From contig LVAQ01000006.1 of NCBI GenBank assembly GCA_001604105.1, forward strand, positions 186,001 through 250,000: DNA of 64,000 bases, written 5' to 3'. The stretch comes from Clostridiales bacterium Firm_11 (lineage in GTDB: Bacteria; Bacillota; Clostridia; Christensenellales; Aristaeellaceae). The position numbers and the translations under genes are program-made. The notes under the pieces were generated by a model, which was not told where the DNA came from, made no database searches, and worked only from the letters and a program-made list of their open reading frames with translations. Numbering within the stretch: position 1 is the first letter of the stretch; every line of letters starts with the position of its first letter. Of the stretch, positions 45,986 to 54,628 are shown piece by piece.

Positions 45986-47311
45986 ATGAATATGAAACGA
46001 ATCATCCTGTTGGTTCTGACGTATCTGCTCCTGTTCTGCCTTACAGCTTGCCAATTGGAGTCTACAGCCATGCGTGAGCCCAGTACCATCACAACGGCTG
46101 ATGGCGCGGCAAGCGGCAAGGGCGATACGTTTTCCTTACGCATCACATGGGCGGAATACTCCGGCCGCGGCGAAGCAATTCAAAGGATTATCAACAATTA
46201 TAACAATGAGTATAATCATTCAATCACCATGCTCGGCGGTGATGAGGATTTGCAGGCTATCCAAGCGCTGCTAGACGGCAATGCGCCGATTGTCTATGTG
46301 CTTCCGTATCGGTATGTACAGCTCTTTGGCATGCGTGGGGATTTAATGGATCTTACACAAGCTTTTGAACTGGAGCAGGCCGCCTATTATCCTCAGATTT
46401 GGGCATTGGGGGGCATTGATGGCGTTACCTATGGAATCCCATGGATTGGCCACGCGATGTGCCTTTTATATAACACCTCGCTGCTGCAAAAAGCTGGCGT
46501 GGATGCGACGTCCATCAATAGCTTGGATGCGTTGGTAGATGCCATGGCGCAGATTCAATCCAGCACCGACGCCCGCGGTTTTGGATTGGTCGGTGCCGCG
46601 AGTAATGATATTTCCTGGATGGTGAACCAGTTTATATACGGGTTTGGTGGTGCGCTGGTGAGTGATGATGGCGAAACCGTTGCCATCAACAGCGAGCAAA
46701 GCCGCGCCGCGCTGGATTTCTATAAAAACGTGCTGAGTGCGTACGCGCAGCCAACCTGGCAAACGGATACGGGAGCCGAAGTGATGAATCTCTTTCGTAA
46801 ACAGGAGATTGCATTCGAAATCCAAGGCATCTGGGGCGTAACGGATATCCAAAAGAACGGCAGCCCCTTTGAAGTCGGTATTCTATCACTCGCGGATATT
46901 GGCCTGTGCGCAGAGGTTGGCCCCATGATGCTTGCCATACCAGCCCATATGGATGAAGCGCTACAGCATCAGGCACTGGCCTTGATACGCTACCTGATAT
47001 CACCGGATGCGCAAAGCCAGATACTGCTGGGCGAGTATAGTCCTGAGCATGATGCTTACTATCCCTTCCGTACGCCCATACGCCTTGATGGTTCTGGCGG
47101 CAATGCCTTCTTCGGCATGCCTGAATATGTACGGTTTATCGAGGGCTTCCAAAACCCAAGCATCGACGTGCCTACGCCAGCTTGGCAGATCATTAAGGAT
47201 ACCTATTACGAATCAGGTTTGCACCAGGTGATGCTGGGAGAACTTTCTATCGACGATTTTCTGCGCCAAATCGAGACGGTGGGCAACGAAATTTTACGCA
47301 ACAACCAGTAA
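45986..47311 (+). CDS. Orphan sugar-binding lipoprotein (type-1 ABC solute-binding fold)
   Basis: A 441-residue solute-binding protein with a lipoprotein signal peptide (lipobox LTAC, Cys about residue 22). The MalE-like fold is shown by YGIPWIGHAMCLLYNTSLLQKAG and the EIAFEIQGIWGV segment. No permease or ATPase gene is near. It is followed after 34 nt by an HD-GYP response regulator and then a hybrid kinase, so it may present a sugar to the sensor rather than to an importer (inference). GAGGG precedes the ATG. Confidence 0.88.
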   Translation: MNMKRIILLVLTYLLLFCLTACQLESTAMREPSTITTADGAASGKGDTFSLRITWAEYSGRGEAIQRIINNYNNEYNHSITMLGGDEDLQAIQALLDGNAPIVYVLPYRYVQLFGMRGDLMDLTQAFELEQAAYYPQIWALGGIDGVTYGIPWIGHAMCLLYNTSLLQKAGVDATSINSLDALVDAMAQIQSSTDARGFGLVGAASNDISWMVNQFIYGFGGALVSDDGETVAINSEQSRAALDFYKNVLSAYAQPTWQTDTGAEVMNLFRKQEIAFEIQGIWGVTDIQKNGSPFEVGILSLADIGLCAEVGPMMLAIPAHMDEALQHQALALIRYLISPDAQSQILLGEYSPEHDAYYPFRTPIRLDGSGGNAFFGMPEYVRFIEGFQNPSIDVPTPAWQIIKDTYYESGLHQVMLGELSIDDFLRQIETVGNEILRNNQ

Positions 47312-47345
47312 TATGCCTTCAAGAAAATGAAAGCTGGGTGATTCC

Positions 47346-48416
47346 ATGAAACTGATGATCGTTGACGACTCAAAAACGGATTCAATGATGCTGAAAAATA
47401 TGCTGCAGGATTACGATCTACGCTCAGCCTCCGACGGCGTCGAAGCGATGGAACTACTTGCGCGCGAAAATGATATTGACATTATGATTCTGGATATTAA
47501 CATGCCGCGGATGAACGGTTTTGAGGTGCTGGAAGCCATACGCAACAATCCGCAATACCATGGCATCGCCGTCCTTGTGCTCACTAACTTTGATGAAATT
47601 GAGAATGAAATCAGGGGTTTGGAGCTTGGCGCCGTAGATTACATTCGAAAGCCGCTGAACCTGCGTTCTCTCCGTAAAAGAATCGAACTGCACAGCAACC
47701 TGAAAGCCACGCAAAAAGAACTGGAACGTCATAATTCCATACTTGAAACCGCCGTACAGGAGAGAACGCACGAGCTGAACCTCACACGTGATGTAACAAT
47801 TCACGCTTTGGTCGGGCTTCTGGAGGTGCGTGATATCGAATCGAGCAATCATACCAGACGAACGCAATGGATGATGAAGGCTTTATGCGAATACCTGCGA
47901 GGCATCCAGCCTTTTCACATCGTACTGACCCCCGCCTACATCAGCGACTTATTCAGCACCGCACCCCTTCATGATATTGGCAAAGTCGGCATCCCTGACC
48001 ACATTTTGCTTAAGCCCGGCAAGCTCACACCGGAGGAATTTGAAATCATGAAGAAGCATACCACTTATGGCGTTGAGGCGCTCAAGCTGGCTGGCCAGGA
48101 TAGCACGAAACTCTCTTTCATTCGTACGGCGTTGGATATCGTAGGCTGCCATCATGAAAAATACAATGGCAGCGGTTATCCCAACGGTTTATCCGGTGAT
48201 GATATCCCTTTAGCGGGTAAACTGATGGCCATCATCGATGTGTATGACGCGCTGGTGAGCCAGCGCGTATACAAGCCCGCCTTCAGCCATGAGACTGCGC
48301 TTGAGATCATCGGCAGTGAACGTGGCAAGCACTTTGACCCGCGATTGGTGGACGCATTCTTTGTGATCGAAAGCGAAATAAAAACCATTGCTGAGCGTTA
48401 TCTGCAAGTGACTTAG
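47346..48416 (+). CDS. Response regulator with HD-GYP phosphodiesterase domain
   Basis: A 356-residue RpfG-like protein. The receiver domain (1-120) has VDDSK, phospho-acceptor Asp50 in MILDINMPRMNG and Lys in YIRKPL. A coiled linker (KATQKELERHNSILETAVQERTHE) leads to the HD-GYP domain with HDIGKVGIPD and HHEKYNGSGYPNGL, which hydrolyses cyclic di-GMP in characterised proteins. It lies between the lipoprotein and the hybrid kinase, and the kinase's HPT domain is its probable phosphate donor. No output domain other than HD-GYP. Confidence 0.93.
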   Translation: MKLMIVDDSKTDSMMLKNMLQDYDLRSASDGVEAMELLARENDIDIMILDINMPRMNGFEVLEAIRNNPQYHGIAVLVLTNFDEIENEIRGLELGAVDYIRKPLNLRSLRKRIELHSNLKATQKELERHNSILETAVQERTHELNLTRDVTIHALVGLLEVRDIESSNHTRRTQWMMKALCEYLRGIQPFHIVLTPAYISDLFSTAPLHDIGKVGIPDHILLKPGKLTPEEFEIMKKHTTYGVEALKLAGQDSTKLSFIRTALDIVGCHHEKYNGSGYPNGLSGDDIPLAGKLMAIIDVYDALVSQRVYKPAFSHETALEIIGSERGKHFDPRLVDAFFVIESEIKTIAERYLQVT

Positions 48417-48428
48417 GAGGGATAGCCT

Positions 48429-51400
48429 GTGAAGGCGATAAGCATGCTTTTCATGCGCCTGTTTATATTAATCGTATGTTGCTCATGTCTATTTTCGCAT
48501 ACCATGCCGGCAGCCCTCGCCGATGAGCCCATCATCTGGACGCAAGCGGAACTGGACTTCATGACGCAGCATCCAGAAATCCACCTGGGTGTGGACCCTA
48601 CGTTTGTCCCGTATGAGTTCTTTGATACTGATGGAGTATATAAAGGCATCGCGGCAGATTATATCCAGTTGATTTCCCAAATGACGGGGCTTACAATGAC
48701 GGTCGCCGAGGATTTGACATGGGCGCAAGCATATGAGAAAGCCGTCGCCAAGAAGCTGGATGTGCTGCCCTGCGTATCCAAAACAACAGAGCGTGAGAAA
48801 TACTTCCTGTTCTCACAAGGGTATTATACCTTCCAACGCGTTATCTTCATCAATGAGAACAGCAAGCTGATCAAGTCTTTTGATGATTTGAAGGGCAAGC
48901 GCGTCGCGGTACAGGTAAACAGTTCTCACCACAGTTTCCTGATGGATCATCCCGAAATTTCATTGGGTTTATTCACCACCGCGGAGGAAGGCCTCGAAGC
49001 CGTTTCCGATGGAACCGAGGTCGCCTTTGTGGGTAACCTGAGCACTTCAAGTTACTTGATCAAGAAATACGGCATTGCTAACCTCCGTTACATTACAATC
49101 CCATCCGAGGCTCCGCAGCAACTGCACTTCGCCGTCCGTGACGATTGGCCTATCCTTGTCGGAATCCTGAACAAGGCGCTCAACGCGATTGGGCAGGAAG
49201 AAAGAATCGCAATCAACAACAAATGGATATCCATACAACCTGACGCGGACTATTCTGCTTTGTTCCAAACCCTTACGGCAATTGGCGGATTGGTGGCCAT
49301 AATCTGGACGGTATCCCTTTTCTGGATCCTTCGCCTGCGCAAAGAAATAGCGCGTCGCAAAAAGGCGCAGGAAGAAATGAACCTGGCAAAAACCGAGGCG
49401 GAAAATGCAAATCAAGTCAAGTCCCTGTTTCTGGCGCGCATGTCCCACGAGATTCGAACGCCCTTGAGCGCCATCATGGGCATGTCCTACCTGATCAAGA
49501 AAACCGGATTAACCGACACGCAAAGCAATTATCTGGAAAAGCTAAATCAGTCCGCGCGCAATATGCTTGGCATCATAACCGACATTCTCGATTTCTCCAA
49601 AATCGAATCCGGAAAAATCGAAATTGAACGCATCTCCTTTGATTTGGAGAAACTCATACAACGAATCACCAACATCATTTCCGTAAAGGTTGATGAGAAG
49701 CAGCTTGAGTTTATCATTCACGAAGCGCCCGACATGCCTTCACAGTTCATTGGTGATCCTACGCGCATTGAGCAGATTCTCATCAATCTTGTCAATAACG
49801 CGGTAAAGTTCACACCCGAGGGCCGCGTATCCTTAACGGTGCGTGCACAAAAAAAGGCTGGTTCTGTTTACCTTGTTACCTTTAGCGTCCAGGATACGGG
49901 CATCGGCATGAATGAAGAACAGGTGCAAAGGTTGTTTGTACCTTTTGACCAGGCCGATTCCAGCATAAGCCGCCGCTTTGGCGGCACGGGATTAGGACTA
50001 TCTATTGTAAAGAACCTGACGGAATTGATGGACGGTTGCGTTGAAGTTCAAAGCGAATTAGGCAAAGGTTCAACATTTACCGTACAGCTGCCTTTGGAAG
50101 CCGAACCCAATACGGTGGAATCAAGTTCCAGAAGAATGGCTGCGGATTGCTTTAGCACCGTTCATGCACTGGTGCTGGATGCCAGTGAGCATTCCCGAAG
50201 CATGATCAGCGATTGCCTGAAAGCGTTTGGCATCACCCACGAAACCACAACAAACGATCAGGAAGCACTAACGGCCTTGCGGCAGGCGGCGGCACCAGAC
50301 AAATCATCGTTTAATCTGTTCATTGTCGATCACAACACGCCACAGGAAGGCGGCATTGCTTTTCTGGAGAATCTCCAAAAGCAAGCTTTTTATCCGCACG
50401 ATACCAGAAGCGTATTGTTGGTTCCCGTGACTCGCGATGATTTGCTGGCCGAAGTCAACACCCATGGCATTGATGTTGGCCTTTGCAAACCCATCGTACC
50501 CTCGTCCTTGTATAATGCGATTGTGGAACTTTTAGGAATCGACCCTCCCAAAAAGGAAACCGCAGCTGCGGACACGGAAACGCTTGCATTGCCTTATCCC
50601 TATCATATTCTGCTGGTTGAGGACAACAAGACGAATCAGTTTATCGCGCAGCAAATACTGGAAGCAGCGGGGTTTTCCCTTTCTTTAGCGGATAACGGCC
50701 AGGATGGCTATGATTTCTTTCAGGCGCACCGCTGGGAAATTGATCTGATCTTGATGGATATCCATATGCCAATCATGGATGGTTACACCGCAACCAACTT
50801 GATCCGCGCTGTTGATCAGGAACTCCCCATCATCGCTATGACGGCGGATGCGATCGTCGGGGTTGAGGAACAGTGCCGAATCCATGGAATCAATCACTAT
50901 GTCAGCAAGCCTTTCGAGCCCGAGAACCTGATCCATATCATCCTGGAAACATTGAAGGGGCGGCCACCCCGCAAAGACAGCGCATTTCGTCATGAAAAAG
51001 AGGAGGCGCCTTCGTCGGCATCCGGTCTCTCCCCCGAAGAAGAAACCCCCGCAACAGGCAGTGCGCACCGCCTGATGAGTGAAACAAACGCGCCCACAAC
51101 GTTAGAAGCGCCCTTGCTGGACAGCAAGACCGCCATGACGCAGCTTGGGATAGACCAAAGCGTCTATCAGGCGATCCTTCAGGAATACTTGAAGGAAAAC
51201 ACGCAAACCAGCCAGCTTTTACAAGCGCAAGTTGAGGCCGGGGATTTTGCAGCCGCAGCGTTGACCGCTCACAAAGTGAAGAGCAGCACAAGCAGCATTG
51301 GCGCAAAGCCGCTCGCCGAGTGTGCAGCCAAACTGCAAAAGGCTTTAAAGGCAAACGACGCCTCCGTTGTGCTTCAGGAACACACGCGGTTTCAAACGCT

Positions 51401-51440
51401 ATTTGTAAACACAATGCAGGAAATCAAATCGATCCTGTAA
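48429..51440 (+). CDS. BvgS-like hybrid sensor histidine kinase with HPT domain
   Basis: A 1003-residue multi-domain kinase. In order: signal peptide or helix 1 (about 5-32), an extracellular SBP_bac_3 sensor (about 45-270), helix 2 (about 281-302), coiled linker, HisKA with His340 in MSHEIRTPLSAIMG, HATPase (about 440-555, VNNAVKF and DTGIGM boxes), a degenerate receiver (about 582-700, VLDASEH where DD/ED is expected), a full receiver (about 720-845, LLVEDNKTN and LILMDIHMPIMDG), and a C-terminal HPT domain with the His in AHKVKSSTSSIGA. GTG start with AGGAGG. It is the third gene of the operon after the HD-GYP regulator. The amino-acid-type sensor and the separate sugar-binding lipoprotein may give two inputs. 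Confidence 0.93.
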   Translation: MKAISMLFMRLFILIVCCSCLFSHTMPAALADEPIIWTQAELDFMTQHPEIHLGVDPTFVPYEFFDTDGVYKGIAADYIQLISQMTGLTMTVAEDLTWAQAYEKAVAKKLDVLPCVSKTTEREKYFLFSQGYYTFQRVIFINENSKLIKSFDDLKGKRVAVQVNSSHHSFLMDHPEISLGLFTTAEEGLEAVSDGTEVAFVGNLSTSSYLIKKYGIANLRYITIPSEAPQQLHFAVRDDWPILVGILNKALNAIGQEERIAINNKWISIQPDADYSALFQTLTAIGGLVAIIWTVSLFWILRLRKEIARRKKAQEEMNLAKTEAENANQVKSLFLARMSHEIRTPLSAIMGMSYLIKKTGLTDTQSNYLEKLNQSARNMLGIITDILDFSKIESGKIEIERISFDLEKLIQRITNIISVKVDEKQLEFIIHEAPDMPSQFIGDPTRIEQILINLVNNAVKFTPEGRVSLTVRAQKKAGSVYLVTFSVQDTGIGMNEEQVQRLFVPFDQADSSISRRFGGTGLGLSIVKNLTELMDGCVEVQSELGKGSTFTVQLPLEAEPNTVESSSRRMAADCFSTVHALVLDASEHSRSMISDCLKAFGITHETTTNDQEALTALRQAAAPDKSSFNLFIVDHNTPQEGGIAFLENLQKQAFYPHDTRSVLLVPVTRDDLLAEVNTHGIDVGLCKPIVPSSLYNAIVELLGIDPPKKETAAADTETLALPYPYHILLVEDNKTNQFIAQQILEAAGFSLSLADNGQDGYDFFQAHRWEIDLILMDIHMPIMDGYTATNLIRAVDQELPIIAMTADAIVGVEEQCRIHGINHYVSKPFEPENLIHIILETLKGRPPRKDSAFRHEKEEAPSSASGLSPEEETPATGSAHRLMSETNAPTTLEAPLLDSKTAMTQLGIDQSVYQAILQEYLKENTQTSQLLQAQVEAGDFAAAALTAHKVKSSTSSIGAKPLAECAAKLQKALKANDASVVLQEHTRFQTLFVNTMQEIKSIL

Positions 51441-51551
51441 TGCATGTCGCGTATCGCTTTTACCTTGCCCGTTCATGAAACGGCACAACACGCCCATTGT
51501 GCATCGTATGCCTGTTCCAGCTTTTGAAGCGGACGCCACGAAGGCGTTGCC

Positions 51552-53027
51552 TTATGGCACCAGTTCATCAGGCCGCTTCGCATTTTTCATTAAAACAGCA
51601 ATGGGGAATGTCGAAACATACTGGCATGTGCTTGCGTCCACCAAAGCAAAATCCTCTGAAGCGGCATAGTCTGCTGCGTTCAGCTTCCCAAAGCAAACCA
51701 GTTCTGGTATATGCTTCGTGTCTATATAAAAAGTCAGGTGCATGGGGGTAGAGATCGATGCGGAAATGCCTTCTGTATACAAGAAACCATCCTTGCTGCT
51801 GATGATGCCGCACCCGAACGGTAATATCAACCCATCGCTGCTGATGAAGTCCGTCAATGAATACCCATAGAGAATGGTCTCAATGCTCATCTGTTTTTCT
51901 TCCCGATCGTACGCGACAAGCAAAACTGCCATTTCATAGGTGGTCCCGCCTACCTGAAAGCTGAAGGTGTTTGGTTCCTGCGCATCTGCTTGTTCAAGGA
52001 TTGATTCCCCATCATCATCGTTGTCTAATGATGGCATGGGCGCTTGTCCCCTAAAAACCTGTTGATCCTCATTTGCCGGAAACTCCGTACCAGCGGCATC
52101 AAACGTGGCTTTCGTCTCTTCTGATAAGGGAATCAATACTTCGCCCTCATCCCCCTGAATGGTAAATACGCAATCCGCAAGAATGACGTCATTTGACAGC
52201 CCAAAGTATAGTTCATAGGGATTACCGATATCATCACTGTTGGAATAGGGTTGAACCAGATCGCCGTTTGGCTGGATTAACCGAGCATTCGTATAGAGCT
52301 GCGCGTTCGCTTGTTCTGCCTCTTTGCCGGATTGACTGTATGAGAATGCGATCAGGTGCCCGTCCTTCCCATCCAATCGGTTCCAGGGCGCAAAAGAAGG
52401 TTCATCATCCAAATTAGATATTGTATAACGGATGCCGCCGATGACAAACGACGCCTCCGCTGTGCGGGCTTCCTCGCGCGCTTGCGTCAGCGGCGTGTCT
52501 GTTGCCTCCTGCGCTTTGGCTTCCGGCATTCTTTCGTCCAGCGGCACGATGATTTTCTCATTTGCTACATCCGTGGGTACCACCAGCACCGCGCCGTTGA
52601 GCGCATCCTCCGTCTTGCCTTCCAAATAGTATAACAATTCAAAAGCATCCTGCTCTGGTTGTGTGCTGAACAAACCCGTTTCCGCGTTAAACCCTACGCC
52701 GCGTACCCGCCACACGTACACCTCATGCTCATCGCCCTCGCCGTCGCGCAGAACAAACCCCTTGCTATCGCTTTTGATATCATCGGTTTTGATGCGCTGG
52801 TCAATCGTTATTACCTTAACCAGCAGCATCAAACCCTCGCCCGGTACATCCTTGATGTCTATCAGCGTTGGATCCGTAGAGACCACAGCCACATCCAGCG
52901 TATAATCCAGCCAAGGGAAAATGGTTCCCGCTTTCGCGGTTGATGCGCCTAGCAAGGATAGCAAAAAACCCAAAAGTATTGCCGTAACCATCATGAAGCG
53001 AGATCGAGTTAGTTTAGATGCCATCAT
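51552..53027 (-). CDS. Secreted protein of unknown function with three similar-sized domains
   Basis: A 491-residue protein with a signal peptide (about 1-32, ending AKA). Three strand-rich units of about 110-130 residues follow (starting near TIFPWLDYTLDV, ASFVIGGIRYTIS and FSFQVGGTTYEMA), separated by acidic Pro/Glu/Gln-rich linkers. The units look like Ig-type DUF4352-like beta-sandwiches, but I do not recognise the family. No lipobox, no membrane anchor, no catalytic motif. AAGGAG precedes the ATG. It is 95 nt downstream of another secreted protein gene, possibly in one operon, and convergent with the hybrid kinase. Confidence 0.7.
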   Translation of the reverse strand: MMASKLTRSRFMMVTAILLGFLLSLLGASTAKAGTIFPWLDYTLDVAVVSTDPTLIDIKDVPGEGLMLLVKVITIDQRIKTDDIKSDSKGFVLRDGEGDEHEVYVWRVRGVGFNAETGLFSTQPEQDAFELLYYLEGKTEDALNGAVLVVPTDVANEKIIVPLDERMPEAKAQEATDTPLTQAREEARTAEASFVIGGIRYTISNLDDEPSFAPWNRLDGKDGHLIAFSYSQSGKEAEQANAQLYTNARLIQPNGDLVQPYSNSDDIGNPYELYFGLSNDVILADCVFTIQGDEGEVLIPLSEETKATFDAAGTEFPANEDQQVFRGQAPMPSLDNDDDGESILEQADAQEPNTFSFQVGGTTYEMAVLLVAYDREEKQMSIETILYGYSLTDFISSDGLILPFGCGIISSKDGFLYTEGISASISTPMHLTFYIDTKHIPELVCFGKLNAADYAASEDFALVDASTCQYVSTFPIAVLMKNAKRPDELVP

Positions 53028-53122
53028 AACGTACTCCTTCCTGTAACGCGCGTTCCTCGCAGTTCGAAACGAAAGTCCATCGTCTGGTTCAATGTGAAAA
53101 TCGCTTCAACACGCTTTATCAC

Positions 53123-53932
53123 TCATTTTGTATAACCGAAAGTCAACACACCATCCAGCACGGTTACCCCGAGCTGTTTGCCTGCATAGGCATCTGTGTC
53201 AAAAACGAAACAGCATTCCGTATCGTTATGCCATAGATCATACAACATCGTGCCGTTTGTTAGCTGCGCGCTTTGCATGGTTTGAAGAAAATCCGCTTGT
53301 GTTTCACCCTTAATTGCTTGGAATGTTACAGGCACCAGCAGCATGTTCTGCGCTTGTGTACTGTTGCGAAACAGGCTTTTGGGCAACGTACTTCCTTTGC
53401 GCCAGATGTCCCCGCCCACATGCAAATCCGCCATCACAGAGGAAAAGTTCCCTTTGCCTTTGAAGAGCTTCTTCTCCGTTGTCAGCATGAGCAGATATCC
53501 ACCCAAGGATGCGCTTGCTTCCACAGGGATGTACGCATCATCTACCAAGGTCATCTCATATGTCGTCGTCTGTTTTATCATCATTGAATTAGGGGAGATC
53601 AAAATCGTATCCGGCAGTTTCTTGGCTTTGAAAGTGAAGATGTAATTGGTATCATCTACAACCCATGTTGATTGTGCTTTGACCTTCTTCCCATTAACAA
53701 CAATGGTGGCGCTGATGGGGAAAATCACTTTATTGTTCTTCATGGACATCCGTCCACTGAACCCCGATAGAATCACCGTGACTGTTTTCCCATCGCACTC
53801 CGCGGAAACAAAGCCGATGGTGCTGCCATTTACCTCTATAGACGAAGGCTCTGCGATAATTTTCGCCGTTGCGCTCATAGGAACACCCAATGCTATGATC
53901 ACAAGAACCAGCAACATACATAAGCGCTTCAC
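53123..53932 (-). CDS. Secreted protein of unknown function
   Basis: A 269-residue protein with a signal peptide (about 1-24, ending ATA before KIIAEPSS). The mature part is beta-rich; its first part (SSIEVNGSTIGFVSAECDGKTVTVILSGFSGRMS, broken here by charged loops) looks like an Ig-like domain, and the rest carries KLFKGKGNFSSVMADLHVGG and VLDGVLTFGY. No family recognised. The start is a GTG at 53932 with GGGAGGAGG upstream; a 39-codon longer open frame has no ribosome site and would bury the signal peptide. It is followed by the 491-residue secreted protein gene. Confidence 0.68.
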   Translation of the reverse strand: MKRLCMLLVLVIIALGVPMSATAKIIAEPSSIEVNGSTIGFVSAECDGKTVTVILSGFSGRMSMKNNKVIFPISATIVVNGKKVKAQSTWVVDDTNYIFTFKAKKLPDTILISPNSMMIKQTTTYEMTLVDDAYIPVEASASLGGYLLMLTTEKKLFKGKGNFSSVMADLHVGGDIWRKGSTLPKSLFRNSTQAQNMLLVPVTFQAIKGETQADFLQTMQSAQLTNGTMLYDLWHNDTECCFVFDTDAYAGKQLGVTVLDGVLTFGYTK

Positions 53933-54116
53933 AACCAGACCTCCTCCCATGATGGACAGGCTTCCTCTTTTTTGATATTGCAAACAAGCGGTTGCATGCT
54001 TCTGCCCATTCACACGCACGTACCCGCGATATAAATGTATGCTTCCCAAGCTTTAATCAGTAAAGCTTCCATCCAACGCTACGTTATTTCTGTTGACCCT
54101 CGAAGCTTAACACCTC

Positions 54117-54242
54117 TTATTCTTTGGTTTTCCCCGTGAACAACGCTACCAATCCGTTCCACAAGCCAACGAGTAGCGGTTTCAGTATGTAGAATAGTAT
54201 CGCCAAAACCAACAGGCCGCCAATCCCCAAACCAGTATTCAT
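54117..54242 (-). CDS. 41-residue single-helix membrane protein
   Basis: A short gene on the minus strand: ATG at 54242 with GGGAGG 5 nt upstream, 41 codons, TAA at 54117. The product is MNTGLGIGGLLVLAILFYIL followed by KPLLVGLWNGLVALFTGKTKE: one or two hydrophobic stretches and a basic tail. Its ideal ribosome site, codon use and clean membrane profile support a real gene. No family is known to me. It lies upstream of the two secreted-protein genes and may belong with them. Its leader contains an imperfect hairpin (54268-54308). Confidence 0.65.
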   Translation of the reverse strand: MNTGLGIGGLLVLAILFYILKPLLVGLWNGLVALFTGKTKE

Positions 54243-54267
54243 CGTATCCTCCCTTTCATTGATAGAA

Positions 54268-54308
54268 TGGTATGTCAATGTCTTCTCGTCATTGTCCTTA
54301 CCATACCA
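54268..54308 (-). promoter_or_regulatory. Imperfect hairpin in the leader of the 41-residue protein gene
   Basis: Outer arms TGGTATG/CATACCA and inner arms CAATG/CATTG around a short loop, 26 nt before the small gene's start. It could be an RNA leader structure or an operator; function unknown. Confidence 0.35.
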
Positions 54309-54574
54309 GAATTTGTGGTTGAAAAGGTGAGCTGTCAGCCCACATCTCTATTTTTCTTATCCAGAGTGGCCCTCCAAGCGCATCCCCTTGCCTGCTTTGC
54401 ATGCGCTTGACTGATGCCGCTTCCGAAAATCCTTGTTGGGCTTGGCTTTACAGCATGCACCTCATCCAAACGCGTTCCTCATGCAGCATATCCATATATA
54501 CAGATTATTGGCTGCCCTTCGCTGCATAATGCCATGGTTTCCGTAATCCCTTAGGAATTTTTGCCAGAATCGGC
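54309..54574. other. Intergenic stretch without recognised features
   Basis: Between the 41-residue gene's leader and the korA promoter. I see no gene, RNA or clear terminator. Confidence 0.4.
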
Positions 54575-54603
54575 TTCAATTCACGTTTCCGATGGTATAC
54601 TAT
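54575..54603 (+). promoter_or_regulatory. Possible promoter of korAB
   Basis: TTCAAT (54575-54580), 17-nt spacer, TACTAT (54598-54603), within a TATACTATAA stretch 26 nt upstream of the korA ATG. Confidence 0.45.
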
Positions 54604-54628
54604 AAGCATGGAAGGAGGGGTCTAAAAA

